A DNA stretch of 64,000 nucleotides from Ruminococcaceae bacterium UBA6416 (GCA_002438505.1 DJPI01000008.1:1-64000), one strand, 5' to 3'. Numbered from the stretch's first letter, positions 21,023 through 29,801 are shown. Numbers and translations are program-made. The notes: generated by a model from the sequence alone, not told the origin.

Positions 21023-23535
21023 AGCTTTCTTTTTCAACAAGGGGCTGGAATGGCTATACTTTGCAGGACTTTGTTTCCGCAGCGCAGGAGCTCGGCTTTT
21101 GCGGGATTGAACTTGGAAATTTTGCAAACACCCCGTTCACGGAAAAAAACGGTCCGTTCCATAAATATAACTCGGCCTCAACGCTGAGAATGCTTTTTGA
21201 TAAAGGGCTCTCCCTCGTTTGCTCAGACACGGGCGTTGACATCTCCTGCGATGAGGTTGATAAAACGATTGCAAAAATTGAGGAATATATCTTTCTTGCC
21301 TCCTCGCTTAAAATTTCATATCTGCGCCTTTTTGCAACCGGAGACAGCGCAGACAGCGACAAAAATGTCCGCGCGGTTATTGAAAACGTCCTTCCCGTTG
21401 CGGCAAAAAAGGGCATAACGCTGCTTGTTGAAACCTCCGGAATGTATTCTGACACTGAGAAGCTTCTTGCGCTTCTCATGGAGTATGCGGATGACTGCCT
21501 CGCTGCCCTTTGGGATGTCTGCTCCCCGTACTACCTCAAAAATGAGGACGCGGAACAGACCGTTAAAAACCTCGGCGCATATATTAAGCACGTCCACATG
21601 AAAGACAGCATTCTTCAAAACGGCGAGCGGCGCTTCTGCCTCATCGGCGAAGGCGACCTTCCGATTGACGACATCATGAACGCGCTCTCCTGCATCAATT
21701 ATGACGGCTATATCTCGCTCGACTGGAACCCAAAGTGGATGCTTGAAATGACCGATATGGAGGTTGTCTTTGCTCATTTTGCCTCTTTCATGGAGCAGTT
21801 CCAGACTCCGTCAAGAAAAAAGCCTTTTCTTTATTCAAACAAGGCCGGAACGGGAAGGTTTGTTTGGAAAAAAGATTTGCTGATTGAAAAAACCTTTCCT
21901 CAGGTGCTTGACAAAATGGTTGAGGAATTTCCGGATCAGTATGCGTTCAAATATACCACCCTTGATTACACAAGAACCTACTCCCAGTTCAGAGACGACG
22001 TTGACGAATGCTGCCGTGCGCTTCTTGCGCTCGGCGTTAAAAAGGGCAGCCACGTTGCTTTGTGGGCAACAAACATTCCGCAGTGGTACATCACATTTTG
22101 GGCAACAACAAAAATCGGTGCTGTTCTTGTTTCAATGAACACCGCCTATAAAATCCACGAGGCAGAGTATCTTCTGCGTCAATCAGACACTCACACGCTC
22201 GTCATGATTGACGGCTACCGCGATTCAAACTACCGCGCAATAATCAACGAGCTTTGCCCGGAGCTTCAGTCAACTCAAAAAGGCCAGCCGCTCCATTCAA
22301 AGCGCCTTCCGTTTTTGCGCAATGTTATCACGGTCGGCTTCAGGCAAAAAGGAAGCCTGACCTGGGAAGAGGCAATGGAAAGGGCAGAAAATGTTCCCCT
22401 CTCCGAGGTCCGGCGCATTGCCGCCTTGGTTGACCCGAACGATGTTTGCAATATGCAGTATACCTCCGGAACAACAGGCTTTCCAAAGGGCGTTATGCTC
22501 ACGCATTACAATGTTGTTAACAACGGAAAATGCATCGGTGACCGGATGGATCTTTCAACCGCGGACAGGATGATGATCCACGTTCCAATGTTCCACTGCT
22601 TTGGAATGGTTCTTGCAATGACGGCGGCAATGACTCACGGCTCCTCGCTTTATCCAATGCCGTATTTCACGCCGAAGCCCTCCCTCGCCTGCATCAACAG
22701 CGAAAAAATCACCTGCTTCCACGGCGTTCCAACAATGTTCATTGCAATGCTTGAACATCCTGATTTTTCAAAGACGGACTTTTCATATATGCGCACCGGA
22801 ATCATGGCCGGCTCTCCCTGCCCGATTTCCGTTATGCGCGATGTTGTTGAAAAAATGCATATGAGCGAAATTACGATTGTTTACGGCCAAACGGAGTCCT
22901 CGCCCGGCTGCACAATGAGCAGCACCGATGATCCGCTTGAGGTTCGCGTTTCAACGGTCGGACGCGCCCTTCCGGAAATTGAATGCAAAATTGTTGACCC
23001 CGAAACCGGAAAAGAAATGCCCACCGGGGAAACGGGAGAATTTGTTGCCCGCGGTTACAACATCATGAAGGGTTATTACAAAATGCCGAAAGCAACGGCA
23101 GCCGCCATTGACAAGGACGGCTGGCTGCACACCGGCGACCTTGCCTGCAAAACGCCTGAGGGAAATTACAGAATAACCGGCAGACTCAAGGACATGATTA
23201 TCCGCGGAGGCGAAAACATCTATCCGAAAGAGATTGAGGAATTCATTTATACGCACGAAAAGGTCAAGGACGTTCAGGTTATCGGCGTTCCGGACGAACA
23301 GCTCGGTGAGGAGATTATGGCCTGCATCATTCTTAAGGACGGCGAAACAATGACCGCCGATGAAATGCGCACCTATATCCGCGAGCATATGGCAAAGCAC
23401 AAGGTTCCGAAGTATATTGACTTTGTTGACTCCTTCCCAATGAATGTTGCCGGAAAAATTCTCAAATATAAAATGCGTGAGGACGCGATTGAAAAGTATA
23501 ATCTCAAAAAAGCAGACTCGATTGAAACCGCATAA
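21019..23535 (+). CDS. TIM-barrel isomerase-like / acyl-CoA synthetase fusion protein
   Basis: An 838-aa two-domain protein. Residues 1 to about 265 are a sugar phosphate isomerase/epimerase-like (xylose isomerase-type) barrel with FCGIELG, LLVETSG, LWDVCSP, HVHMKD and GEGDLPIDD supplying typical metal ligands. Residues about 290-830 form a complete ANL acyl-CoA synthetase: YTSGTTGFPKG (481-491), YGQTESSPG, HTGDLA (704-709), GRLKDMIIRGGENIYP and catalytic K813 in NVAGKILK. It should adenylate a carboxylic acid and transfer it to CoA, possibly the acid made by the barrel domain. No frameshift is seen at the join. The substrate is unknown. Confidence 0.9.
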   Translation: MKLSFSTRGWNGYTLQDFVSAAQELGFCGIELGNFANTPFTEKNGPFHKYNSASTLRMLFDKGLSLVCSDTGVDISCDEVDKTIAKIEEYIFLASSLKISYLRLFATGDSADSDKNVRAVIENVLPVAAKKGITLLVETSGMYSDTEKLLALLMEYADDCLAALWDVCSPYYLKNEDAEQTVKNLGAYIKHVHMKDSILQNGERRFCLIGEGDLPIDDIMNALSCINYDGYISLDWNPKWMLEMTDMEVVFAHFASFMEQFQTPSRKKPFLYSNKAGTGRFVWKKDLLIEKTFPQVLDKMVEEFPDQYAFKYTTLDYTRTYSQFRDDVDECCRALLALGVKKGSHVALWATNIPQWYITFWATTKIGAVLVSMNTAYKIHEAEYLLRQSDTHTLVMIDGYRDSNYRAIINELCPELQSTQKGQPLHSKRLPFLRNVITVGFRQKGSLTWEEAMERAENVPLSEVRRIAALVDPNDVCNMQYTSGTTGFPKGVMLTHYNVVNNGKCIGDRMDLSTADRMMIHVPMFHCFGMVLAMTAAMTHGSSLYPMPYFTPKPSLACINSEKITCFHGVPTMFIAMLEHPDFSKTDFSYMRTGIMAGSPCPISVMRDVVEKMHMSEITIVYGQTESSPGCTMSSTDDPLEVRVSTVGRALPEIECKIVDPETGKEMPTGETGEFVARGYNIMKGYYKMPKATAAAIDKDGWLHTGDLACKTPEGNYRITGRLKDMIIRGGENIYPKEIEEFIYTHEKVKDVQVIGVPDEQLGEEIMACIILKDGETMTADEMRTYIREHMAKHKVPKYIDFVDSFPMNVAGKILKYKMREDAIEKYNLKKADSIETA

Positions 23536-23550
23536 CGGAAGGGTGATTTA

Positions 23551-24348
23551 ATGTATCCGATTATTGATTGTCACTGTCACATCTATCCGGACAAAATTGC
23601 CCTCAAGGCAGCAAAAAGCACCGGAACATTTTATAACATGGATATGAACTATGACGGAAAGCTTTCAACCCTAAAACGCCTTGACGAGGTTGGAGGCATC
23701 AGTCACAGCGTTGTTTTTTCCGTTGCAACAACGCCAAAGCAGGTTCAGTCCATCAATGAATACATCGCCTCGGTTGTTGAGCAAAGCGTCGGAAAAATGA
23801 CCGGCCTCGGAACGCTCCACCCGGAAAGCGCAGATATTCCCGGCGATATCCGCCACCTGAAAGAGCTTGGGCTGAAAGGGGTCAAGCTCCACCCGGATAT
23901 TCAGCGCTTCAAGCTTGACGATTACCGCTGTCTTAAAATCTATGAGCTTTGTGAAGGCGAGCTGCCCGTTCTCATTCACGCCGGAGACAGCAGATATGAC
24001 TATTCAAACCCGAATCGGCTCAAGCCGATACTTGAAATTTTTACGGGGCTGAAGGTCATTGCCGCCCATTTCGGCGGCTGGTCAATCTGGGAAAAGGCAT
24101 GCAATGAGCTTTATGAATACAGTAACCTGACGGTTGACTGCTCCTCCTCTTTTCCGTGGCTTGACAAAGAGACGTCAAAGCGCATCATCAAAAAATACAC
24201 CGCGGACAAGGTTCTTTTCGGAACGGACTATCCGATGTGGGATCCGAAAAGCGAGGTTGAATATTTTTTAAGTCTCGGCCTTTCCGATGAGGAAAACAGG
24301 AAGATACTCTATCAAAACGCGCAAAAGCTTTTTGACATAAAGCTTTGA
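23551..24348 (+). CDS. amidohydrolase family (TIM-barrel metal-dependent hydrolase)
   Basis: A 265-aa amidohydrolase-2-type enzyme. It has DCHCHIYP (HxH) at the N-terminus, KLHPDIQ, LIHAGDS, IAAHFGG and the terminal GTDYPMWDP aspartate, which together make a metal site. Family members hydrolyse or decarboxylate small cyclic or acyl substrates. It is the last gene of the T-box operon, 15 bp after the fusion gene with AAGGGTGA before the ATG. It may process the same metabolite as the two upstream proteins; the reaction cannot be specified. Confidence 0.88.
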   Translation: MYPIIDCHCHIYPDKIALKAAKSTGTFYNMDMNYDGKLSTLKRLDEVGGISHSVVFSVATTPKQVQSINEYIASVVEQSVGKMTGLGTLHPESADIPGDIRHLKELGLKGVKLHPDIQRFKLDDYRCLKIYELCEGELPVLIHAGDSRYDYSNPNRLKPILEIFTGLKVIAAHFGGWSIWEKACNELYEYSNLTVDCSSSFPWLDKETSKRIIKKYTADKVLFGTDYPMWDPKSEVEYFLSLGLSDEENRKILYQNAQKLFDIKL

Positions 24349-24366
24349 AGCAAAACAAGATAACGC

Positions 24367-24413
24367 AAAAACGGGAACCGTCCAACCAAAGACAGTTCCC
24401 GTTTTAATTTTTT
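24367..24413 (+). terminator. terminator of the T-box operon (possibly bidirectional)
   Basis: Stem AAAACGGGAAC/GTTCCCGTTTT with extra inner pairs, followed by AATTTTTT. The A-rich 5' side could serve the opposing TSCPD gene too. Confidence 0.88.
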
Positions 24414-24424
24414 ATGATTTCAGC

Positions 24425-24673
24425 TTATTCACCAAGCGCTTCCTTGAGAGCCTTTGCAAGCTGATCGGGGCAAGAGGTCTTTTTAAAGCCGCAGGTGATG
24501 CCCTCAAGCTTTTTGATTGCCTCCTTTGCGTCCATTCCGTCAACAAGGCTTGAAATTCCCTTTGTGTTGCCGTTGCAGCCGCCGTTGAAGCGGACGTTTT
24601 TAACCTTTCCGTCCTCAAGCTCAAAAGTAATTCCGCGCGAGCAAACACCCGTTGTTTTGTATGTGTATTCCAT
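24425..24673 (-). CDS. TSCPD domain-containing protein
   Basis: Small 82-aa protein matching the TSCPD family, named for a motif found at the C-terminus of some ribonucleotide reductases. It carries VRFNGGCNGNTKGI and GITCGFKKTSCPDQLAKAL, with conserved cysteines likely to bind a metal. Stand-alone members are common in Clostridia and uncharacterised. ATG at 24673 follows AAAGGA about 10 nt upstream. It is a single gene with its own promoter at 24705-24733. Confidence 0.88.
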   Translation of the reverse strand: MEYTYKTTGVCSRGITFELEDGKVKNVRFNGGCNGNTKGISSLVDGMDAKEAIKKLEGITCGFKKTSCPDQLAKALKEALGE

Positions 24674-24704
24674 CTTTTATCCATCCTTTGCTTAATATAG
24701 GAAG

Positions 24705-24733
24705 ATTATATCACACTTTTCCGGATTACGCAA
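24705..24733 (-). promoter_or_regulatory. promoter of the TSCPD gene
   Basis: TTGCGT (24728-24733), 17-bp spacer, perfect TATAAT (24705-24710) on the minus strand. Confidence 0.7.
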
Positions 24734-24813
24734 CCGGACAACGGACGTTAGAAAATTGATGTTTCCAAATTTGAAAAAGTCTAGCATCCAATGTCTAAAA
24801 TCAAAAATCTAAA

Positions 24814-25866
24814 TTACCAGACTATTGAAACCTTCAGTCCGTCAACGGTATAGGAAACATCATGGTGATAGTTTTTGTCAATCGCCGCGCAGAAGGCTTT
24901 GAGCATCTCCTCATCCTTCATTTCAAGCGTTGACTTGAGGGTGAGGTCGCGCGCAGTGTAAAGCTCCTTTGTGAGCTTGAAGCCGTTGATCCACCAGTGC
25001 TTCTGCTCCTTGCGCTCAAGAACAAGCTCATCGCCGTGATAGATTTCAAGGCTCATGTTGATCATTTCATCGTTGTTTGCGGTGTTATAGAAGGTTCCGA
25101 CCGAGCCTTCCTTTCGGTTATAAAGGCCAACCTCGCCGCCCATACTCACGGCGTAAATGCCCTTCCAGATCTGAACCATCCATTCCTTTCCGGCGTAATC
25201 AAACTTAAAGCGTCTTGTGTTATAGAAGAAAATCGGGGTCAGATAGCAGAAAAGGTCATAGCCGAAGAAAAAGCCACAATCGCGCATCCAACAGTCAACA
25301 ACTGCATAAATGACAAGGTTGTTGAAGTCAAAGTTAAAACCGAGGTCAACCATTCCTCTTCCGTCCTTGGCCGAAAATTCACCCGTCTTTTTGTTATAAA
25401 GAACGCTTGAATATAAATTCTCATGAACGCCGTCACCGTACTCAACGTCAAGAACAACCTCGGAATATGTGTCATCCTTTTCTTCAAAAAAGAAGCGGCA
25501 GCTTTTGAACGTGCTGACATATCCGCCGAGGAGGTGGAGGATGACGCCCTTTGTGGGCTCGCCGTTCTGATACGCCTTTTCCCTCGCCTCAAAAATCTTT
25601 GTGCGCAGCGCGATGGTGTCAATGTTGAACACCTTGCTTATAACTTTCACCGGCTTGCTGACATCCGGCATCTGCTTGATGATGCCTTCAACGTCAACAT
25701 AGGAATTCAGACGAACCGTTTCGCAGACCTCATGAACGCCCGGGTCAAAGGAAACGTCAAACCTGTCTCGCCTGTCAATCTTGCTGAGAAGAACAAACAA
25801 GCTTCCCGTTGGAACCATGATGAGTGACATCACAAAGGCAATAATTTTCTGATAAAATGCTGTCAT
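24814..25866 (-). CDS. membrane-anchored protein, DUF4474-like
   Basis: A 350-aa protein with one N-terminal hydrophobic segment (about residues 8-28) and a large, probably extracytoplasmic remainder. The central block with YAVVDCWMRDCGFFFGYD, the FDYAGKEWMVQIWKGIYAV stretch and GGEVGLYNR resembles the DUF4474 family seen in Clostridia; its function is unknown. Aromatic and acidic residues are abundant. It is a single gene whose promoter carries a perfect 18-bp palindrome, so it is probably tightly regulated. The ribosome site is weak (GCGAGAG before ATG 25866). The DUF assignment is from memory of the motif and should be treated as moderate. Confidence 0.65.
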   Translation of the reverse strand: MTAFYQKIIAFVMSLIMVPTGSLFVLLSKIDRRDRFDVSFDPGVHEVCETVRLNSYVDVEGIIKQMPDVSKPVKVISKVFNIDTIALRTKIFEAREKAYQNGEPTKGVILHLLGGYVSTFKSCRFFFEEKDDTYSEVVLDVEYGDGVHENLYSSVLYNKKTGEFSAKDGRGMVDLGFNFDFNNLVIYAVVDCWMRDCGFFFGYDLFCYLTPIFFYNTRRFKFDYAGKEWMVQIWKGIYAVSMGGEVGLYNRKEGSVGTFYNTANNDEMINMSLEIYHGDELVLERKEQKHWWINGFKLTKELYTARDLTLKSTLEMKDEEMLKAFCAAIDKNYHHDVSYTVDGLKVSIVW

Positions 25867-25900
25867 TATAAAACTCTCGCTTTCCGAATTGAGATAAAGC

Positions 25901-25918
25901 TATGATAACATTATCATA
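25901..25918. promoter_or_regulatory. palindromic operator on the DUF4474-like gene promoter
   Basis: Perfect inverted repeat TATGATAA-CA-TTATCATA that includes the whole -10 hexamer (25902-25907). No regulator gene is adjacent, so the binding protein is unknown. Confidence 0.6.
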
Positions 25919-25930
25919 AGGAAAAATCAA
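25902..25930 (-). promoter_or_regulatory. promoter of the DUF4474-like gene
   Basis: TTGATT (25925-25930), 17-bp spacer, TATCAT (25902-25907), about 30 bp upstream of the ATG. Confidence 0.7.
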
Positions 25931-25988
25931 TAGTTTTTCATCTTTTTAATATTTCATTAATAAAGCCCGTCCGCTTTTCTGAACAAAA

Positions 25989-26019
25989 GACAAAAAACAG
26001 GCCGCCTGCTGCGGCGGCC
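25989..26019 (-). terminator. alr terminator
   Basis: GGCCGCC/GGCGGCC stem (26000-26019) followed on the minus strand by TGTTTTTTG, just after the alr stop. Confidence 0.85.
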
Positions 26020-26025
26020 AACTTG

Positions 26026-27177
26026 TCAGAGATTTTCAACCTCTCCGTGTCGAACATAAATGCGCTTGATTCGCGGCATAAAGTTGCAGAGAACCTCATA
26101 GCTGAAGCTGTCACTCATGCTGCCGAGCTCCTCGGCGGAAATTCCTGAGCCGCCGTCCCTTCCAAGGATTACCGCGCGGTCGCCAACGCTCACCTGCTCG
26201 ATATCCGAAACGTCAACCATAATCTGATCCATGCAAACTTTTCCGACAACGGGCGCCTTTTTGCCCTTGATGAGAACATAGCCCTTGTTTGAAAAGCAGC
26301 GGTTGAAGCCGTCTGCATAACCGATGCAGACCGTTGCAATTTTCCTTTCGCACGGAGCGGTATAGGTCTGGCCGTATCCGATTTTTGTTCCCTTTTTGAC
26401 GGTTTTGACATAGACAATGTGGCTTTCAACCTGCATTGCCGGAATGAGGTGAACGCGCTCCTTGTGAACATCCGGCGATGGATAAAGACCGTAAAGCGAA
26501 ACACCGAAACGCACCATGTCAAAGCTCTTTTCGCCCTCAATGACTGCGGCGCTGTTGCAGATGTGCTTGATTGGAATATCTATTGAGCGCTTTTCAAGAA
26601 GCGCAATGAAGTTTTCAAACCTTTCGGTCTGTTCGTTTGCGCTTGTTTTGTCCTTTTCATCGGCGCAGGCGTAATGACTGAAAAGTCCTTCAACATAAAG
26701 ACCGGGCAGCCTTTTGATTTTTTCAACGGCAGCCGCTCCGCTTTCATCATCCGGAAAGCCGATGCGTCCCATTCCGGTGTCAACGGCAATGTGAATCTTT
26801 GCCGTTTTGTTCATCTTCAGCGCGGTTTCGGAAAGGAGCCTTGCGCTTTCCGTGTCATATATCGTTGCGGTTATATCGTTTCTGATGAGATCCTCATATT
26901 CAAGAGGGCTGACATAGGAAAGAATGAGCATCGGCGTTTTGACACCCTCGGCGCGCAGCTCTTCGCCCTCATTGATTGAAGCAACAGCAAAGTAATCACA
27001 CTTATTCTGCAAAAAAAGCGCAATGCGGTGTGAGCCATGGCCGTATGCGTCCGCTTTGATGACGCACATCGTTTTAACTTTTGGCGCAAGAAGAGCTTTA
27101 AGCTCATTAAAATTGTTTTCGATTGCATCAAGGTCAATTCTTGCAAAGCTTCTGTAATATGACGGTTTTTCTTTCAA
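26026..27177 (-). CDS. alr: alanine racemase
   Basis: PLP enzyme interconverting L- and D-alanine for peptidoglycan (383 aa, normal length). The PLP lysine is in CVIKADAYGHG near residue 40. The tyrosine of the second site is in the YGQTY region, and VCMDQIMVDVS follows. The N-terminal ARIDLDAIENN matches the family start. It begins with TTG at 27177 behind AAAGGTAGTG. It follows a FGGY kinase and TetR gene on the same strand; D-alanine supply has no obvious link with the kinase, so the grouping may be incidental. Confidence 0.96.
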   Translation of the reverse strand: MKEKPSYYRSFARIDLDAIENNFNELKALLAPKVKTMCVIKADAYGHGSHRIALFLQNKCDYFAVASINEGEELRAEGVKTPMLILSYVSPLEYEDLIRNDITATIYDTESARLLSETALKMNKTAKIHIAVDTGMGRIGFPDDESGAAAVEKIKRLPGLYVEGLFSHYACADEKDKTSANEQTERFENFIALLEKRSIDIPIKHICNSAAVIEGEKSFDMVRFGVSLYGLYPSPDVHKERVHLIPAMQVESHIVYVKTVKKGTKIGYGQTYTAPCERKIATVCIGYADGFNRCFSNKGYVLIKGKKAPVVGKVCMDQIMVDVSDIEQVSVGDRAVILGRDGGSGISAEELGSMSDSFSYEVLCNFMPRIKRIYVRHGEVENL

Positions 27178-27205
27178 AATTACACTACCTTTCGTGTGAT
27201 AAAGA

Positions 27206-27231
27206 GGCTGACCGGCGCTTTTGCGTCAGCC
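27206..27231 (-). terminator. hairpin between FGGY kinase and alr
   Basis: Arms GGCTGAC/GTCAGCC overlap the kinase stop codon. The following TCTTTATC is only a weak T-tract, so it may attenuate rather than stop transcription into alr. Confidence 0.4.
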
Positions 27232-28818
27232 GTTGAGGAGCTTAAAGTTCCCCTTGTTGGTCTTGTAAAGCTGCTTATATACCTCATAGCCCTTGTCATA
27301 TGCGGCCTTGTCTGATGCATTGGGCTTGAAGGTCTTGTTGTTCTTGATGAGCCTTCCGGCTTCTGAGATATCCTTTATAACACCGATTCCGGCGGCAACA
27401 ACAACGGCTGCACCAACCGCACCGACGTTCTGCGGGCTTTCAACCGTTTCAATCGTTCTTCCGAGACAGTCGGCAAGAATTCGGCTTGTTGAATCGTTGA
27501 GCGCGCCGCCGCCGACAAAGCGGATGGTTTCTGAGGTTTTGATTTTTTTGTCCTGGGTTTCAAGCATCCAGCGCATATGATAGCACACGCCCTCAATAAC
27601 GGCGCGGATAAGCTCGCTCTTTCCGGTGTCAAGGCTGATGTTGAAGAACATTGCTCTTGAGTTCGGATCCTCAAATGGGCAGCGGTTTCCGTGGAACCAC
27701 GGGGTGAAAACAACTCCGTTTGAGCCGGCCGGAACCTTTTCAATGACATCAGAAAGATATTGATAAAGATTTGTGTATTCGCTCTCCATATCCTCGGCAA
27801 CATGGGTCTTTTTGAGATAGATGCCGATTTCATCAAGCGCAAGGTGGTTTTTGACCCACTCAAGGCATTTTCCTGCCGTTTCAAGCTCGGCAAAATAATT
27901 ATAAAGTCCGTCCTGAGCGCCAACGATTGCGGCAATCATTGAGGATGCATCAACAACATTTTTGTCAACAACGGTTGAGACCCAGCCCGAGGTGCCCATA
28001 TAAACGTGAGTGTCCCCGTTTCCAACCGCACCGGCGCCGACTCCGATGAGCGTTGCGTCTCCGCCGCCTCCAAAAACAGCCGTACCCTCTTTGAGTCCAA
28101 GCTCCGCGGCCGCTTTTTTTGTGAGCCCGCCAACCCTGTCTGTGCTTTTTTTAATTTCCGCAAGGTGATTCATGTCAACGCCGAACATTTTGCACATCTC
28201 GCTGCTCCATCCCTGCTTTCCGGGGCGAACATCATAAAGAAGCGTTCCGAAAGCGGAATCGGGGGTCATGATGAACTTTCCGGTCATTCTTGCAATCAAG
28301 GCTTCCTTGACATCGAGCCATTTATATGTTTTTTTGAAGCTTTCCGGCTCATTGTTCTTCACCCAGAGATATTTATAAACGGGATCCTTAACGCTCAGCG
28401 CAGCGGCCTTTGTTATTGCAAGCGATTTAAGGAGCTTGAAGGCGTTTCCTCCGGCAATCTTGAGGCCGTGAGCCATGTTTTCCTTAAGCTCTTTTCTTGC
28501 GCGCTGATCCATATAGCTCATTGCGCGGCGAACGGGAAGTCCGTCCTTGTCAACAAGAACAAGACCCTGCATCTGGGAGCAGAAGGAAATTCCGGCGATA
28601 TCCTCCGGCTTCACATCGGTCTTTGTGAAAATTTCCTTTGTTGTCTTGCACATTGCAGCCCACCATTCATCGGGATCCTGCTCCGCTCCGCCGTCCGGAA
28701 AAACATAAAGCTCATATCCCTCAATCGCGTCCGCAATAAGCTCAACGCTGTTTTCAATTTTGAAAAGGCAGGTTTTAACTCCCGTTGTTCCAATGTCATA
28801 TGCAAGTGCGTATTTCAT
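27226..28818 (-). CDS. FGGY-family carbohydrate kinase
   Basis: A 530-aa sugar kinase that would phosphorylate a sugar or polyol with ATP. The N-terminal phosphate loop YDIGTTGVKT (about 6-15), the catalytic region PDSAFGTLLYDVRPG and the C-terminal FVGGGALNDSTSRILADCLG signature are present. It is closest to xylulokinase-type members by general pattern, but specificity cannot be read. No sugar transporter or isomerase is adjacent. It begins 6 bp after the TetR stop, so it is probably controlled by that regulator. Confidence 0.9.
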   Translation of the reverse strand: MKYALAYDIGTTGVKTCLFKIENSVELIADAIEGYELYVFPDGGAEQDPDEWWAAMCKTTKEIFTKTDVKPEDIAGISFCSQMQGLVLVDKDGLPVRRAMSYMDQRARKELKENMAHGLKIAGGNAFKLLKSLAITKAAALSVKDPVYKYLWVKNNEPESFKKTYKWLDVKEALIARMTGKFIMTPDSAFGTLLYDVRPGKQGWSSEMCKMFGVDMNHLAEIKKSTDRVGGLTKKAAAELGLKEGTAVFGGGGDATLIGVGAGAVGNGDTHVYMGTSGWVSTVVDKNVVDASSMIAAIVGAQDGLYNYFAELETAGKCLEWVKNHLALDEIGIYLKKTHVAEDMESEYTNLYQYLSDVIEKVPAGSNGVVFTPWFHGNRCPFEDPNSRAMFFNISLDTGKSELIRAVIEGVCYHMRWMLETQDKKIKTSETIRFVGGGALNDSTSRILADCLGRTIETVESPQNVGAVGAAVVVAAGIGVIKDISEAGRLIKNNKTFKPNASDKAAYDKGYEVYKQLYKTNKGNFKLLNG

Positions 28819-28824
28819 ATATTA

Positions 28825-29508
28825 TCACATTCCTTTCGGATAAATATTAGGCTTGAGCGCGGCTTTAACGAATTCTATGATATTTCTGACGGCGAACTCG
28901 TCTTTTTGAAAGATATCATCGCCGGCATAAATTTTATATCTTTCGCTGTAATATTCGCAGGCATAGGAAAACTGAAACGTGACAAGAAGATTGTCAAGCA
29001 AAAACGCAGCCATTCCCGGGTCGATATCCGTTCTTATTTCTCCTGATATCTGACCTTGGATTATCGCCGTTTTATAAGCATTCGCAGTGATTGTTTCCAT
29101 CCTGTCCGCAAGCTTTTTTCCAAGCTCCGCGTTGCGCTCGGTTGTGAATTCGTTATAAAGCTTGATCATAACGGCATTCCGCCGCGAAAAAGAAATTGCC
29201 TCATGAAGAAGCTTTTCAAGCTTCAAAATGACATCCTCGTCCGTTGCGTTGATTGCGCCGAGAATTTCCTCAAGCGAGGAGATTCCGTAACTGACACTGG
29301 TGAGAAAAAGGTCGGATTTTGTGTCAAAATATTTATAAAGCGAGCCAACGCTGACCTGCGCTTTTTTGGCTATGGTGTTTATGTTTGCGTTTTCAAAGCC
29401 CTTGGTTGCAAATTCGTTCACCGCAACGTCAAGAATCGTTTTCCGCTTTTCCTCCGAAATATTTTCAAATGTTGCCTTGTGATAAACCTCTTTTTGTTCT
29501 GCCATCAT
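28825..29508 (-). CDS. TetR/AcrR family transcriptional regulator
   Basis: Repressor-type regulator of about 228 aa. The N-terminal HTH has NINTIAKKAQVSVGSLYKYF (about residues 40-59) and a longer C-terminal ligand domain. The longest frame begins 17 codons earlier, but AGGAGAG lies 5 nt before the ATG at 29508 (a second ATG follows directly). It is immediately upstream of the FGGY kinase, with a 6-bp gap, so it likely regulates that operon and itself. The ligand is unknown. Confidence 0.9.
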   Translation of the reverse strand: MMAEQKEVYHKATFENISEEKRKTILDVAVNEFATKGFENANINTIAKKAQVSVGSLYKYFDTKSDLFLTSVSYGISSLEEILGAINATDEDVILKLEKLLHEAISFSRRNAVMIKLYNEFTTERNAELGKKLADRMETITANAYKTAIIQGQISGEIRTDIDPGMAAFLLDNLLVTFQFSYACEYYSERYKIYAGDDIFQKDEFAVRNIIEFVKAALKPNIYPKGM

Positions 29509-29640
29509 GCTTTCTCTCCTAATACCGAGTGGCCGCCCGAAAAGCAAAAAGCGCTGCATTCCGGACTTTCCTTCCGCCGTGCGGAAAAATTTTGGCGCGG
29601 CCTTTCACCTTAACTTGCCGCCTTCCGGGTGGCAAAAAAT

Positions 29641-29652
29641 GAGTAACCACTC
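29641..29652. promoter_or_regulatory. possible TetR operator
   Basis: Short inverted repeat GAGT-N4-ACTC in the upstream region of the TetR-kinase operon, near a TAAAAT sequence. Weak on length alone. Confidence 0.25.
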
Positions 29653-29747
29653 TATTTTATCAACAACCGGCAAAAAAAGCAAGTAATATGAAGCAAAAGG
29701 TCTTTCGCACCGAAAAAATTCTTCAATACAAAGCTCGGCTTCAAATA

Positions 29748-29801
29748 AACAGACCGTCATCCGCTGCAAAAGCTGCTTTGCGGACAACGGTCTGTTTTTT
29801 T
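29748..29801 (+). terminator. strong plus-strand terminator without an upstream gene
   Basis: Nested stems AACAGACCGT/ACGGTCTGTT and TCCGC/GCGGA followed by a run of T. No plus-strand gene precedes it for more than 5 kb. It may end a small RNA or stop antisense transcription. Confidence 0.75.
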
